Source of the DNA: Natronococcus pandeyae
GTDB taxonomy: Archaea > Halobacteriota > Halobacteria > Halobacteriales > Natrialbaceae
DNA: 64,000 nt
Assembly (NCBI RefSeq): GCF_008122205.1
Contig: NZ_PHNJ01000020.1
Coordinates: forward strand, 22,101 to 86,100
Direction of reading: 5' to 3'
Made by a program: the position numbers and the translations under genes. Positions 1 to 9,408 of the stretch are shown here, piece after piece. Numbering within the stretch: the stretch's first letter is position 1; the number at the start of each line of letters is the position of its first letter. The notes below the pieces were generated by a model. The model saw nothing but the letters and a program-made list of their open reading frames with translations, did not search any database and had not been told where the DNA came from.

Positions 1-1
1 T

Positions 2-511
2 CGGCAGTGGAACGTCTCGCTCGCCCCTCCCGTCGGTGCGCCCGCAGTCGCCGACGGAACGGTGTACTGCTGCGCCGGGGGCGAGTTACGCGCGCTCGAG
101 GCGGCCGACGGCAGCCGGCGATGGACCGAATCGGACGTGGTGTCGATCGCACCGGCGGTCGCCGAGGACGCGGTCGTCGTCGTGGGACCACGGCGTGGGA
201 AAGCCGGGGGGACGGTACGTGCCCTCGAGCCGGAGACGGGGACGAAAACGTGGGACGCGGACGTCCACTTTCAGGGATGGGGGGGCTTCGCCCCGTTGAT
301 CGTCGGTGAAACCGTCGTCGTCAACGCCAATCGACGGATGGTCGGGCTGGCGACCGATACCGGCGCCACGCGCTGGGAAACGGAGAAGGACGATTCGCGG
401 TGGCACCTCGCGGCGGCGGACGGCCGCGTGTACAACTACGGGGACGATAGCGACGGCGACTCGAGTCGCACCTACCGGTTACAGGTGTTCGGGGAGCGAG
501 GTAACTCGTGA
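2..511 (+). CDS. PQQ-like beta-propeller repeat protein, C-terminal part
   Basis: The reading frame is open from the window edge, so the start lies outside. Three copies of the propeller blade signature are visible: a strand with RALE or similar, then a turn with DG/TG, then a Trp (SRRW, TKTW, TRWE). Such proteins are usually exported haloarchaeal PQQ-repeat (outer membrane protein assembly factor BamB-like) proteins. The substrate or cofactor is unknown and PQQ binding should not be assumed. The stop codon is TGA at 509-511, and the gene converges on moaA 16 bases away. Confidence 0.8.
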   Translation, partial: RQWNVSLAPPVGAPAVADGTVYCCAGGELRALEAADGSRRWTESDVVSIAPAVAEDAVVVVGPRRGKAGGTVRALEPETGTKTWDADVHFQGWGGFAPLIVGETVVVNANRRMVGLATDTGATRWETEKDDSRWHLAAADGRVYNYGDDSDGDSSRTYRLQVFGERGNS

Positions 512-527
512 GAAGTGGGTGGGTGTT

Positions 528-1517
528 TCAGACCTCGGCGTACTCCTCGATGTACTTGTCGTTGACCTCCCACTCGCCCGCGTCGTTCTTGACCATGTAC
601 TCGCCGTAGTAGGGAACCCGGTTCGCGACGACCTCGCGGAACGCCTCGCGGATCTCGTCTTTGGTCATCTCGCCCATCGGCCGGAGGTCGTCGTTGCGGT
701 TGAGACAGCCTTTCAGGAAGCCCTGGTGGGTGACCCGAACGCGGTGGCAGTTCGCACAGAAGGTGGGGTTCTCGACGGGGTCGACGATTTCGACCATCCC
801 CCGTCCGTCGCCGTCGTCGCTACTGACCCAGTACCGTTTCCGGTCGTGCATCTCGCGGCGTTCGACCTCGTCGGCCTGTTCGGCGAGCCAGTCGTGGACC
901 CGCTGGATGTCGATGTTCCACTCGGGCTTGCCCGTGAGTTCGGGCATGTACTCGATCAGCTGGAGCTGCAGTCCCTCGTTTTCCGCGACGTGGTCGACCA
1001 TCTCCGGGACGTAGCCGGCCGTGTGCTCGAAGACGACCATGTTGAGTTTGACCGGATCCAGGCCCGCCTCGAGCGCGGCGTCGACGCCCTCGAGCACCTT
1101 CTCGTACGCGCCGCTTTTGGTCACGGCGGCGAAGTCCTCTGGATCGAGCGCGTCTTGGGAGACGTTGACCCGCTCTAAGCCGGCGTCGACGAGGTCCTCG
1201 GCCCGGCCGGGGAGGAACGTGCCGTTCGTCGTGAGTGAGACCTCCATCTGGTCGGGCGTGCGTTCGATGATCTCCTCCAAGTCCTGTCGGAGCATGGGTT
1301 CGCCGCCGGTGAACTTGACCGAGTCGACGTCGAACTCGGCGGCGACCTCGAGGAATCGAACGACCTCGTCGGCAGTCATCTCGTCGTCCTGTGGATCCAT
1401 CGGACCGCGAGTGTCTCCGAGTCCCTCGTTGTGGCAGTAGATGCAGTCGAAGTTGCACCGATCGGTGAGCGAGACCCGAACCCCCGTCACCTCGCGCCCG
1501 AACTCGTCGGTGAGCAT
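528..1517 (-). CDS. moaA: GTP 3',8-cyclase MoaA (molybdenum cofactor biosynthesis)
   Basis: Radical SAM enzyme of 329 residues that converts GTP to the cyclised precursor used for cyclic pyranopterin monophosphate. The N-terminal SAM cluster motif C-x3-C-x2-C lies at residues 21-28 after LTDR, followed by KFTGGEP. The C-terminal second cluster region has [14 protein letters not shown] followed by a further Cys (KGCLN), as the family requires. The ATG at 1517 was chosen because [16 protein letters not shown] matches the family start; a GTG two codons upstream (1523) is also possible. No other moa gene is adjacent. Confidence 0.95.
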   Translation of the reverse strand: MLTDEFGREVTGVRVSLTDRCNFDCIYCHNEGLGDTRGPMDPQDDEMTADEVVRFLEVAAEFDVDSVKFTGGEPMLRQDLEEIIERTPDQMEVSLTTNGTFLPGRAEDLVDAGLERVNVSQDALDPEDFAAVTKSGAYEKVLEGVDAALEAGLDPVKLNMVVFEHTAGYVPEMVDHVAENEGLQLQLIEYMPELTGKPEWNIDIQRVHDWLAEQADEVERREMHDRKRYWVSSDDGDGRGMVEIVDPVENPTFCANCHRVRVTHQGFLKGCLNRNDDLRPMGEMTKDEIREAFREVVANRVPYYGEYMVKNDAGEWEVNDKYIEEYAEV

Positions 1518-1733
1518 ACTCACCCTTTGCAGGCGAAACTGCTTAAATACGCTGGAGGATTCGAGGCGATGTAACTAGTTTTGGTTTCGCAATCGGCGGA
1601 TCGGAGTCGTCCCGTGCGGTTGTCACATCGGCACTGCCCGTCCGGGAGTACGAGCGCCGCGTCGGAGTGGGGATGGGACGGAGTGACGGTGAGGGGTGTA
1701 TGACTCTTGGGGACGGAGGTTGTGAGCACTGCT

Positions 1734-2402
1734 ATGAGTACTATCGCCGAACTCACCGTTCCCGCCGAGGAGTTCGCACTGGGGCAGACGCTCGATGTCA
1801 CGACCGGTCTCGTCGTCGAGATCGAGCGTGTCGTCGCTTACGATCCCGACCGCATCATGCCCTACGTCTGGTTTCTCGCCGACGAGGCGACGCTCGCGGA
1901 GGCCGACGACGCGCTTGCAACGGACTCGACGGTCGTAGAGGCCGAACTCCTCTCCGATCTCGGTGACGAGCGCCTGTATGCGGTGGACTGGACCGACGAC
2001 GTCACCGACGTTCTCGGGCTGCTGACCGGAGAACATTCGACGGTGCTCGAGGCCACGGTCGAGAACGCGCAGTGGCGTTTTCGGGTGCTCTTCCCGGAGC
2101 GGGACGTGCTGTCCCGGACCTACGAGTTTGCGACCGACCAAGGAGTGTCGATCGACCTCCAGAAGATCCACCGACTCGACGAGACCCGTCACAGCCGATT
2201 CGACCTGACCGACGCCCAGCACGAGACGCTGGTCGCGGCGCTGGATCGCGGCTACTACGATATCCCGCGAACGATCGACATGGAGGAACTGTCGGACGAA
2301 CTCGAAATCTCACATCAGGCGCTGTCCGAGCGGTTGCGACGGGCTCATCGATCCCTCGTCGAAGAGGCGGTCGGCGTCGACGACTCCGAGGACGACGACT
2401 GA
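1734..2402 (+). CDS. HTH-10 family (Bat-like) transcriptional regulator
   Basis: A 222-residue protein with the layout of haloarchaeal bacterio-opsin-activator-like regulators: an N-terminal alpha/beta sensor-like domain (about residues 1-150) and a C-terminal HTH-10 helix-turn-helix with LTDAQHETLVAALDRGYYDIPR, then a recognition helix region ending SHQALSERLRRAH. The start is the ATG giving MSTIAELTVPAEEF, which aligns with the start of its paralogue at 20661-21344. It is one of three such paralogues in the window. The ligand or signal is unknown. The C-terminus is acidic. Confidence 0.88.
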   Translation: MSTIAELTVPAEEFALGQTLDVTTGLVVEIERVVAYDPDRIMPYVWFLADEATLAEADDALATDSTVVEAELLSDLGDERLYAVDWTDDVTDVLGLLTGEHSTVLEATVENAQWRFRVLFPERDVLSRTYEFATDQGVSIDLQKIHRLDETRHSRFDLTDAQHETLVAALDRGYYDIPRTIDMEELSDELEISHQALSERLRRAHRSLVEEAVGVDDSEDDD

Positions 2403-2460
2403 ACGTATCGTCGGCCGTCTCCGGCAGAACACCTACCACCATCGATGTCGAAGCCCTGCT

Positions 2461-2685
2461 ATGGATCAGGAGATGCTCGCCGACCAGCGTCGCCTCGTCG
2501 AACTCGTCGAAGCCGAGGGCTGGGACGTCACCGACCTCGAGATCTCGGCCTACGACAGCCCGTGGGCCGACGAAGACGATCCGGAGGCAACCGTGACGAT
2601 CACCGCCCGGAAACCGTACGAGAGCGACGATGGGGACGAGGGAGACGATCGCGAAGACGGCGACAACCCGTTCCGAGTGAACTGA
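2461..2685 (+). CDS. small acidic hypothetical protein
   Basis: A 74-residue acidic protein beginning MDQEMLADQRRLVELVEAEG, with a predicted alpha-beta start (helix, then DVTDLEISAYDSPWADEDD) and an Asp/Glu-rich tail. It lies 58 bases after the HTH-10 gene on the same strand and ends 3 bases before the convergent rtcB stop. Codon choice (C or G in third positions) agrees with a real gene. The family is not recognised and no function is proposed. Confidence 0.65.
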   Translation: MDQEMLADQRRLVELVEAEGWDVTDLEISAYDSPWADEDDPEATVTITARKPYESDDGDEGDDREDGDNPFRVN

Positions 2686-2688
2686 GCG

Positions 2689-4149
2689 CTATCCTTTGAT
2701 GTTGCAGACGGGGAACGTCCGCGCGACTTTGTCACCGATGCCCAGTTCGTCGGAGACGCGGACGACCTCGTCGACGTCCTTGTAGACGCCTGGTGCCTCC
2801 TCGGCGACCGTCGCGCCCGACTGGGCCTTCACGTAGATCTGCTGTTGGTCCTCGAGTTCCTGCTGGACGTCGCCGCCCCAGTACTCGTTTTTCGCCTGCG
2901 TGCGGCTCATCAGCCGCCCCGCCCCGTGGGCGGTCGAGCCGAAGGTGAGATCCATCGAGTTCTCGCCGCCGCGCAGCACGTAGCTCCCCGCGCCCATGCT
3001 GCCGGGAATGATCACTGGTTGGCCGACGTCCCGATAGGCCTTCGGCACCTCGGGGTGGCCCGCCGGGAACGCCCGCGTCGCGCCCTTCCGGTGGACGTAG
3101 AGTTCGCGTTCTGCTCCGTTCACGGTGTGCATCTCTTTTTTGGCGATGTTGTGTGCCACGTCGTACAGGAGATCCATCTCCATCGACTCCCAGGAGCGGT
3201 CGAAGACGCGCTCGAACACCTTCCGGGTGCGGTGCATGATCAGCTGGCGGTTGACCCACGCGAAGTTGATCGCCGCGTTCATCGCACCGTAGTAGTCCTC
3301 GGCGAGCTGGGATCCCGCAGGTGCCGCGGCCAGTTCTTTGTCCGGGAGCCGGTCCAGCAGCCCCTTGTGCTGTTGCTCGATCTTGCGCAGGTAGTCGTTG
3401 CAGGTCTGGTGGCCCAGTCCGCGGGAGCCACAGTGGATCAGGACGACGATCTGGTCCTCTTCGAGCCCGAACGCGGCGCCCACCTCGTCGTCGAAGACGT
3501 CCGTGACGCGCTGGACCTCGAGGAAGTGGTTCCCCGAGCCCAGCGAGCCGATCTGGTTCTTCCCGCGGTCTTTGGCTTTCTGACTCACCTTGTCGGGGTC
3601 CGCGCCCTCGCGCATCCCCTCGTCCTCGCAGTGGAGCAGGTCCTCCTCGACGGCGTGACCGTGCTCGAGCGCCCAGTCGACCCCTCGAGCCAGAATCTCG
3701 TCGACGGTGTCGACGCCGGCCTCAACGATGCCGCCGCCGCCGAGTCCCGAGGGGACGTTGGCGAACAGCGAGTCGACGAGTTCCTCCTCGTGACCCTGCA
3801 CCTCGTCGTAGGTGAGGTTCGTCCGCATCATCCGGACGCCGCAGTTGATGTCGTAGCCGACCGCACCCGGCGAAATACAGCCGTCTTCGGCGTCGAGTGC
3901 GCCGACGCCGCCGACCGGGAAGCCGTAGCCCTGGTGGCCGTCGGGCATACAGATGGCGTGGTTCGTGATCCCCGGCAGGTGGGTGGTGTTCTTGATCTGT
4001 TCGATCGTCTTGTCCTCGGAAATCTCCTCGAGTAGCGCCTCGCTGGCGAGGATTCGGGCGGGGACGCGCATCCCCTCCTCCTGGGGGATCTCCCAGACGT
4101 ACTCGCGAACGCGCTCGAGCGTGACGCCGTCTGCGTCGAAGGTGGTCAT
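2689..4149 (-). CDS. rtcB: tRNA-splicing ligase RtcB
   Basis: RNA ligase of 486 residues joining 2',3'-cyclic phosphate (or 3'-phosphate) and 5'-OH ends with GTP and Mn(II), as in tRNA intron splicing. Family residues are visible: Cys103 in DINCGVR, His208 in GNHFLEVQ, His239 in IHCGSRGLGHQ, His333 in DVAHN, and the guanylylated His408 in HGAGR. These correspond to C98, H203, H234, H329 and H404 of the Pyrococcus enzyme. No intein interrupts the motifs. The start is the ATG at 4149 (MTTFDADGVTLERV); the frame stays open 24 codons further without coding character. Its cofactor protein archease is encoded 1.3 kb upstream on the same strand. Confidence 0.96.
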   Translation of the reverse strand: MTTFDADGVTLERVREYVWEIPQEEGMRVPARILASEALLEEISEDKTIEQIKNTTHLPGITNHAICMPDGHQGYGFPVGGVGALDAEDGCISPGAVGYDINCGVRMMRTNLTYDEVQGHEEELVDSLFANVPSGLGGGGIVEAGVDTVDEILARGVDWALEHGHAVEEDLLHCEDEGMREGADPDKVSQKAKDRGKNQIGSLGSGNHFLEVQRVTDVFDDEVGAAFGLEEDQIVVLIHCGSRGLGHQTCNDYLRKIEQQHKGLLDRLPDKELAAAPAGSQLAEDYYGAMNAAINFAWVNRQLIMHRTRKVFERVFDRSWESMEMDLLYDVAHNIAKKEMHTVNGAERELYVHRKGATRAFPAGHPEVPKAYRDVGQPVIIPGSMGAGSYVLRGGENSMDLTFGSTAHGAGRLMSRTQAKNEYWGGDVQQELEDQQQIYVKAQSGATVAEEAPGVYKDVDEVVRVSDELGIGDKVARTFPVCNIKG

Positions 4150-4288
4150 ACGTGAACGTCGGTCCGCGACGCTCAAAGAACGTTCGCCTCTCTCGGACGG
4201 CGAGGGGAGGGCACACGTCACACGACCGAACGTTACTGTCAGCTTCCCGCTCTTCCCGTCCAGTTTCAGCCGGTAGCACCGGTGCAGT

Positions 4289-5356
4289 TCACTTCGACGC
4301 CGTCAGCCGTCCGTCGAGACCGAGCGGTCCGCTGCCGGTGATCAACAGCACTGAGGCCATCCCGAAGAGCCCGACGTGAGCGAGAACCGGGTCGTCGGGG
4401 AGCGCAAAGAGCGTGAGCGTGAACATCGCGATCGCCGTCGCGGCCGTCGCGCGGGTGAACAGGCCGACGATCAGCGCCACACCCAGCGCGATCTCCGCCA
4501 GTCCCGCACCCAGCACCCACAGCTCCGGCGTGACGGGGGCGACGGCGGCCAGATCGTACTGATCGACCACCGCGAGCGCGATACCCGGCCGCAGGATCTT
4601 CTGGGTCAGGCCGAGATAGACGAACGTGACGCCGAGTCCGAGGCGGGTTACCGTCGGCAGATACCGCTCGTGGGCCGCGTTCCAGTCCTGAAAACGGCGC
4701 GCGTAGTCGTAGACGACGTCGAACCGCCCGTAGAGGGTTCCGGGCGTGCCGGCCATCCGCTGGAGCACGTGATCGGCGCTCGGCTTGCCGCTGCCCACGA
4801 GTGCGATCGCGAGCAGGCCGCCCACGAACTCGAGTTGCAACAGGAGCGTCGGCCAGATCAGGACCCCGACGAGATACGTTCCGAGGGTCAGGAGGGCGAC
4901 GATCCGGGTTCCGAGCCCGAACAGCAACAGAAAGCCGAGTCCGACCTGCAGGAGACGAAGATCGACCTCGAGGGCGGGACTGATGAAGTAGCCGCCGAAC
5001 CCGGCTCCGATCAACGGAATGCCAAACGAGATCCGCAACAGCCACGGCACGTACTCGGTGTACTCACCCATCGCGTCCCTGAAGGCCGCGACGTCTCGAG
5101 GAACGGGGCGGATTCGGCGGTAGGCCGCTACGGCGACGAGAGCGGCCAATCCGCCCGCGAACAGCGGTCCAACGACCAGCGGATCGGTCAGCGCGTCCGC
5201 GAGAAACTCGCTAACCGAAACGTCGTACTCGTCGTCGACGACGTACTCCTCGTGGGCGGTCACAGAGCCGACGCCGGCACCGGCCAGAAAGAGAACCGAG
5301 AGGGTGACGGAGAGAACGATTTCGAGCGGTCGCGAGCGGCGAGCGAACGTCATCAT
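4289..5356 (-). CDS. DoxX-like multi-pass membrane protein
   Basis: A 355-residue protein with an N-terminal hydrophobic segment (about residues 11-34, possibly a signal sequence) and about eight further hydrophobic helices, in two bundles separated by a hydrophilic stretch near residues 190-225. The C-terminal bundle resembles the DoxX/SURF4 fold (YLGLTQKILRPG, then GLAEIALGVALIVGLFTRATA). The function is unknown; DoxX relatives are linked to quinone or thiosulfate oxidation and to redox stress. It sits between archease and rtcB on the same strand with gaps of 74 and 139 bases, so a common transcript is possible but not shown. Two ATGs at 5356 and 5353 are equivalent starts. Confidence 0.8.
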   Translation of the reverse strand: MMTFARRSRPLEIVLSVTLSVLFLAGAGVGSVTAHEEYVVDDEYDVSVSEFLADALTDPLVVGPLFAGGLAALVAVAAYRRIRPVPRDVAAFRDAMGEYTEYVPWLLRISFGIPLIGAGFGGYFISPALEVDLRLLQVGLGFLLLFGLGTRIVALLTLGTYLVGVLIWPTLLLQLEFVGGLLAIALVGSGKPSADHVLQRMAGTPGTLYGRFDVVYDYARRFQDWNAAHERYLPTVTRLGLGVTFVYLGLTQKILRPGIALAVVDQYDLAAVAPVTPELWVLGAGLAEIALGVALIVGLFTRATAATAIAMFTLTLFALPDDPVLAHVGLFGMASVLLITGSGPLGLDGRLTASK

Positions 5357-5430
5357 CTAGTCCCAGACGAATGCGACGGAAAAGCGCACGCCTTCCCGGC
5401 CCCGCGGACCGAGGCGGTTGCACTCGTCGT

Positions 5431-5850
5431 TCAGACGTCGAAGACGACGTAGGACTCCCAGCCCTCGTCGGTCTGCTCGAGTCGCATCTCCGAGTAGGTG
5501 ACGGCCTTTACCTCGCGGGCGTCGACCTCGTCCAGCGGGACCTCGCGGGCGCTGGCCTCGAGCCGCCACCCCTCTGATCCGAGTTCGTCGATCGTCTCGA
5601 CGCGGTGGTCGACGGGCAACGCCTCCCGAACGTCCCGCAGGTAGATCAGTTCGTCCAGAAAGTCGAACAGCAGGGCCTCGCGGCTCTCCGCCGTGACCGA
5701 GACGGTGAACCGATCGCCGACGTCGACCGGGACGTCATCACACGACGCGGCTGCGAGCCCGTCGGCCACCGCCGCGAAGACCGCCTCGAGCGTGTCGCCG
5801 GTCGCCGCGACCGCAACGTCGGCGGTGTGGTCCCGAAGTTCGTATTCCAT
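5431..5850 (-). CDS. archease, RtcB ligase activator
   Basis: A 139-residue protein with the archease pattern throughout: EYELRDHTADVAV at the start (conserved DHTAD metal-binding motif), LLFDFLDELIYLRD in the middle and EVKAVTYSEMRLEQ near the end. Archease speeds RtcB guanylylation and allows multiple turnover. Having it in the same neighbourhood and strand as rtcB supports joint function in RNA ligation. The start is the only good ATG and directly precedes the conserved motif. Confidence 0.95.
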   Translation of the reverse strand: MEYELRDHTADVAVAATGDTLEAVFAAVADGLAAASCDDVPVDVGDRFTVSVTAESREALLFDFLDELIYLRDVREALPVDHRVETIDELGSEGWRLEASAREVPLDEVDAREVKAVTYSEMRLEQTDEGWESYVVFDV

Positions 5851-6003
5851 GCGTGTTCGTTCTCGAGCCTGCGACGTATGTTCGTCGCTTCCGGCGCGCG
5901 GGGAGTCCGGCGGGCGGACACTCGCTCCGGAGCCGCGCGACGCCTCACGTTCGGTCGATCCGTCGGTGCGCTCTTCCCGTCGGAACGGCGGTGCTCCCGG
6001 TGG

Positions 6004-6011
6004 AATTATAT
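6004..6011 (+). promoter_or_regulatory. TATA box for the GNAT gene
   Basis: The AT-rich octamer aattatat lies 25-32 bases ahead of the GTG at 6036, the spacing of a leaderless haloarchaeal promoter. It also supports the GTG as start over the longer open frame. Confidence 0.65.
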
Positions 6012-6035
6012 TGGCGACGCTGTTACAGTGTGGTA

Positions 6036-6512
6036 GTGAGCGTCAACATCGACAGTCGCGTCGTCACCCCGGGGAGTGACGATCACGTCGACGAAGCCTG
6101 GCAGCTCAAGGAAGCGATAAACCGCCAGGAGGGGGTTCTCAAACAGCGGTACGACTTCTTCACCAGTGCGTACCGCCGCTCGACGGTCTACTGCTATCTG
6201 CAGGAGGACGAACTCGTGGGGTTCGCGGCCGTTCGACGGGACGGCTACATTCTCTTTCTCGCGGTCTCTCCGGACTGTCGAGGGCGGGGCCTCGGGAAAC
6301 GGCTCGTCGCCCGCGTCGCGGACGAACACGATACGATCACCTGCCACGCCCGGACGAGCAACGAGAACGCGCTACAGTTTTACGAACACCTCGGCTTCGA
6401 GATCAAGCGCCGGATCGACAACTACTACGAGGACGGCGGCGACGCCTACTACCTGAAACTGGGTTCGGACGCCGGTCTCGCCGACCGAATCTCCGAACTC
6501 ATGCGGCGCTGA
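6036..6512 (+). CDS. GNAT family N-acetyltransferase
   Basis: A 158-residue acetyltransferase. The acetyl-CoA loop is VSPDCRGRGLGKRLV (R-x-x-G-x-G pattern), preceded by the strand YILFLAVS and followed by the C-terminal ALQFYEHLGFEI motif typical of GNAT. The frame is open further upstream, but the TATA box at 6004-6011 favours the GTG start giving MSVNIDSR. The substrate (N-terminal amino group, small molecule or antibiotic) cannot be told. It diverges from archease. Confidence 0.87.
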   Translation: MSVNIDSRVVTPGSDDHVDEAWQLKEAINRQEGVLKQRYDFFTSAYRRSTVYCYLQEDELVGFAAVRRDGYILFLAVSPDCRGRGLGKRLVARVADEHDTITCHARTSNENALQFYEHLGFEIKRRIDNYYEDGGDAYYLKLGSDAGLADRISELMRR

Positions 6513-6617
6513 CCCGCGGCGTTCGCTCACCTGTACCGCGGTTCTCTCGCCGGCTCGATACTTCTCGCCGCCACTTCAATACAATTATACCTGACCCACG
6601 ACGAGTACGCGAAGCGT

Positions 6618-7793
6618 ATGGAAGAGCGAACGCGGGCCTACCTTCGCGGCCGATTTCGTGATCACTACCGGCGGACAGAGATCACGCCGCCGCCCGAGGC
6701 CAACGAGCGAGAGTGGGGGTTCATTCCCTGGACTGAGGGACCAGGGACGACGATGGTCCGGCACCGTTCGCTGCTCGAGTTAGGCGATCTCTCGGAGTTT
6801 CTCGTCCGGAAGCGGCCGCGCCACGTCTACTTCTCCGCCGGGCGCTACCGCGACCCGGGCGCGAGTTCGATGAGCGAGAAGGAGTGGCGCTCGTCGGATC
6901 TGGTCTTCGACCTGGACGCCGATCATCTGCCGCGAGTCACGCTCGGCGAGGACTCCTACGGCGAGATGCTCTCGAAGTGTAAGGCCGCCCTCTTCCGCCT
7001 CCTCGACTTTCTCGAGGACGACTTCGGCTTCGAGGACCTGGAGATCGTCTTCTCCGGGGGGCGGGGCTACCACGTTCACGTTCGCGACGAGAGCGTGCTC
7101 CACCTCGACCGGGAGCACCGCCGCGAAATCGTCGACTACGTCCGCGGGATCGGCCTCGAGTTCGAGGAGTTGATCGAGACCGAGACCGTCGCGGGGCTCG
7201 GCCGGAAGACGCCGACGGAACGGCGGCGCCTCCGGACCGAGGGTGGATGGGGTGGGCGGACCCACGATCACTTCATGACGTTCGTCGACGAGTTGCTCGA
7301 ACTCGAGGAGGATGCGGCCCTGGAACGGCTCCAGTCGTTCGACGGCATCGGCGAGGGGAAGGCGACGGCGACGCTGAACGCCGCCCGCAACAACCGCGAA
7401 CAGCTCGAGGCGGGCAACGTCACCGTCCACACCGCGGTCTCTCAGTTGGCCGAGCGCTTCGCCCAGCAGGCTGTCGAACGGGACAACGCGCCGATCGACG
7501 AGCCGGTAACGACCGACACGAACCGACTCATCCGTCTACCGGGAAGCCTCCACGGCGGCAGCGGACTGAAGACGGTTCGCCTCGAGCGCGACGAGATCGA
7601 CGACTTCGAACCGCTGGTCGACGCCGTCCCGGAGACGTTCACGGGCCACGAGATCACCGTCGACGTCAGCGACGGCGGCGAGGTCGAACTCGGAGGAGAT
7701 AGCTTTACGGTCTCGGAGGGTGACCAGTCACTCCCGGAGTACGTTGCCGTGTTTCTCATGGCGCGCGGGAGAGCTGAAAAGGAGAAAGAATGA
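6618..7793 (+). CDS. priS: DNA primase small (catalytic) subunit PriS
   Basis: Archaeo-eukaryotic primase catalytic subunit of 391 residues that makes RNA/DNA primers for replication together with PriL. The catalytic Asp pair lies in LVFDLDADH (residues 98 and 100), with IVFSGGRGYHVHV (SGGRGxH) downstream and RLPGSLHGGSGL near residue 307, all primase hallmarks. The 3' end overlaps the start of the GINS gene by 4 bases (ATGA), a conserved haloarchaeal arrangement that suggests translational coupling of two replisome parts. Confidence 0.96.
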   Translation: MEERTRAYLRGRFRDHYRRTEITPPPEANEREWGFIPWTEGPGTTMVRHRSLLELGDLSEFLVRKRPRHVYFSAGRYRDPGASSMSEKEWRSSDLVFDLDADHLPRVTLGEDSYGEMLSKCKAALFRLLDFLEDDFGFEDLEIVFSGGRGYHVHVRDESVLHLDREHRREIVDYVRGIGLEFEELIETETVAGLGRKTPTERRRLRTEGGWGGRTHDHFMTFVDELLELEEDAALERLQSFDGIGEGKATATLNAARNNREQLEAGNVTVHTAVSQLAERFAQQAVERDNAPIDEPVTTDTNRLIRLPGSLHGGSGLKTVRLERDEIDDFEPLVDAVPETFTGHEITVDVSDGGEVELGGDSFTVSEGDQSLPEYVAVFLMARGRAEKEKE

Positions 7794-8776
7794 ATTTAGA
7801 CGAGTTACGCTCGGTCCAGAGCAAGGAGCGCCAGAAAGACAGCCTCCAGAATCTGCGACCCTCGTTCTATCAGGAGGTCGGCGAGTACATCGCCGAACTC
7901 GAGGACGAGCGCGAGCGCGTCGCCGAACAGGTCGACGATCCGTTCTCCTCGCCCGAGATCAGCCGACTCACCGACGAGATCGAGACTGCCAAGGACGTCG
8001 TCGAGGCGATCTACGAGCGGCGAATGGGCAAACTCGTCAAACAGGCCAGCCTCGCGGCGGCCGGAATGGCGGCCGACGACGACGGTCTCACCGCCGAAGA
8101 GGCGGATCTCTTCGACGACCTCGTCGACCGCATCCAGTCGAACAAGAGCCGCGTCCTCGACGTGCTCGAGGGGGTCGACGTCGAACCTGGCTCCGGCGCC
8201 GACGCCGGTGCCGGTACGGGAGAAACGGACTCGAGCGCAGTCGACACCGCCGCCGGTCCGACTGACGCGCCGACGGATCCGGCTCGAACGGACGACGGTC
8301 CGCCGACGCCGCCACCGGAGCCGGCGACAGACATCGACCCGACCGAGATCGATCCGGTCGACGACGATCAGCGGACCCCGGACGACTCGGGTGGCGTCAC
8401 CCCCGCCGACGTCATGGGCGGAGACGCGCCGACGGTCGACGAGACCGGTTCCGGCTCCGACGACGAATCCGAACCGGATGGGTCGTCTTCGGCGTCGTCT
8501 GGCGACCCCGGCAGCGAGTCGCTCGAGCGCGGAGGTGCGAGCGACGGGTCCGATACGGGTGCGGGATCCGAACCTGACGACCGCACCACCGCGACCGCCG
8601 ACGCTGGCGATGCCGACGCCGTCGACCGAGTGACGGTTCGGATCACCCGAGACGTCGGCTCGATCCTCGGCGTCGACGACCGCGAGTACACGCTGTCGTC
8701 CGACGACGTCGTCACCCTCCCCGAACAGAACGCGTCGCCGCTGGTCGAACGCGACGCCGCAGAACCGCTCGAGTAG
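7790..8776 (+). CDS. GINS complex subunit (Gins51-type)
   Basis: A 328-residue haloarchaeal GINS protein, part of the CMG-like replicative helicase with MCM and GAN/Cdc45. The N-terminal helical A domain is about residues 1-125 (MNLDELRSVQSKERQKDS, then YIAELEDERERV and RMGKLVKQASL). A long acidic, Pro/Ser/Gly-rich linker follows (about 125-280). The small B domain is at the C-terminus (VTVRITRDVGSILGVDDREY, then DDVVTLPEQNASPLVERDAA). The A-then-B order is that of the Sld5/Psf1-like subunit. It overlaps priS by 4 bases. Confidence 0.92.
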   Translation: MNLDELRSVQSKERQKDSLQNLRPSFYQEVGEYIAELEDERERVAEQVDDPFSSPEISRLTDEIETAKDVVEAIYERRMGKLVKQASLAAAGMAADDDGLTAEEADLFDDLVDRIQSNKSRVLDVLEGVDVEPGSGADAGAGTGETDSSAVDTAAGPTDAPTDPARTDDGPPTPPPEPATDIDPTEIDPVDDDQRTPDDSGGVTPADVMGGDAPTVDETGSGSDDESEPDGSSSASSGDPGSESLERGGASDGSDTGAGSEPDDRTTATADAGDADAVDRVTVRITRDVGSILGVDDREYTLSSDDVVTLPEQNASPLVERDAAEPLE

Positions 8777-8861
8777 GTTTCTACGGTTCCTCGTGCCGGA
8801 TCACCGTCGGATAACACCGGCTAATCAGAAGCTATACAGGAGCTCTCTCGAAGCCACTACT

Positions 8862-9326
8862 ATGCTCGACACCGGTGACGATGCACCCGAGTTTGCACTG
8901 CCCAACCAGCACGGAGAGACCGTCCGTCGCTCCGATTTCGAGGGCGAACGACTCGTCGTGTACTTCTATCCGCGAGCCAACACCGAGGGCTGTACGACCG
9001 AAGCCCTCGAGTTCGAGGCCGCCCGGTCCCGCTTCGACGAACTGGACGCGAGCGTCGTCGGGATCAGCGACGACCCCGTCGACGACCTCGAGTCGTTCGC
9101 CGACGAACACGACCTCGAGTTCGATCTGCTGTCCGATCCGGATGGTGAGGTCGCGACGCTCTACGAGTCCTACGGCGAGAAGCAGATGTTCGGCAACACG
9201 TTCGACGGCGTCTTCCGGAACACGTACCTCGTCGGACCGGACGGCTCGATCGAAGCCGTCTACGAGGGCGTCTCGCCTGGGGACCACGCTGAGGACGTAC
9301 TCGCGGCTCTCGACGACGCGGAGTAA
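8862..9326 (+). CDS. peroxiredoxin, BCP/PrxQ-like
   Basis: Thioredoxin-fold thiol peroxidase of 154 residues that reduces peroxides. The peroxidatic Cys44 is in NTEGCTTEALEFE, where the family usually has T-P-G-C-T. The resolving Cys often found five residues later is absent (Leu there) and no other Cys is present, so it should act as a 1-Cys enzyme. The start is the ATG giving MLDTGDDAPEF, a family start; upstream open frame lacks coding character. Confidence 0.93.
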   Translation: MLDTGDDAPEFALPNQHGETVRRSDFEGERLVVYFYPRANTEGCTTEALEFEAARSRFDELDASVVGISDDPVDDLESFADEHDLEFDLLSDPDGEVATLYESYGEKQMFGNTFDGVFRNTYLVGPDGSIEAVYEGVSPGDHAEDVLAALDDAE

Positions 9327-9408
9327 CGACGTAGAGAGCGACGCTGGCTGCGGAACCTGCCGTCTGGGACGAACACGGGTTTATCTCCGGTGGATGCCAG
9401 CGTGTCCC

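Noticed and set aside
2845..4035. 396-residue plus-strand frame opposite rtcB
   Set aside because: Antisense shadow of a gene with all RtcB catalytic residues intact.
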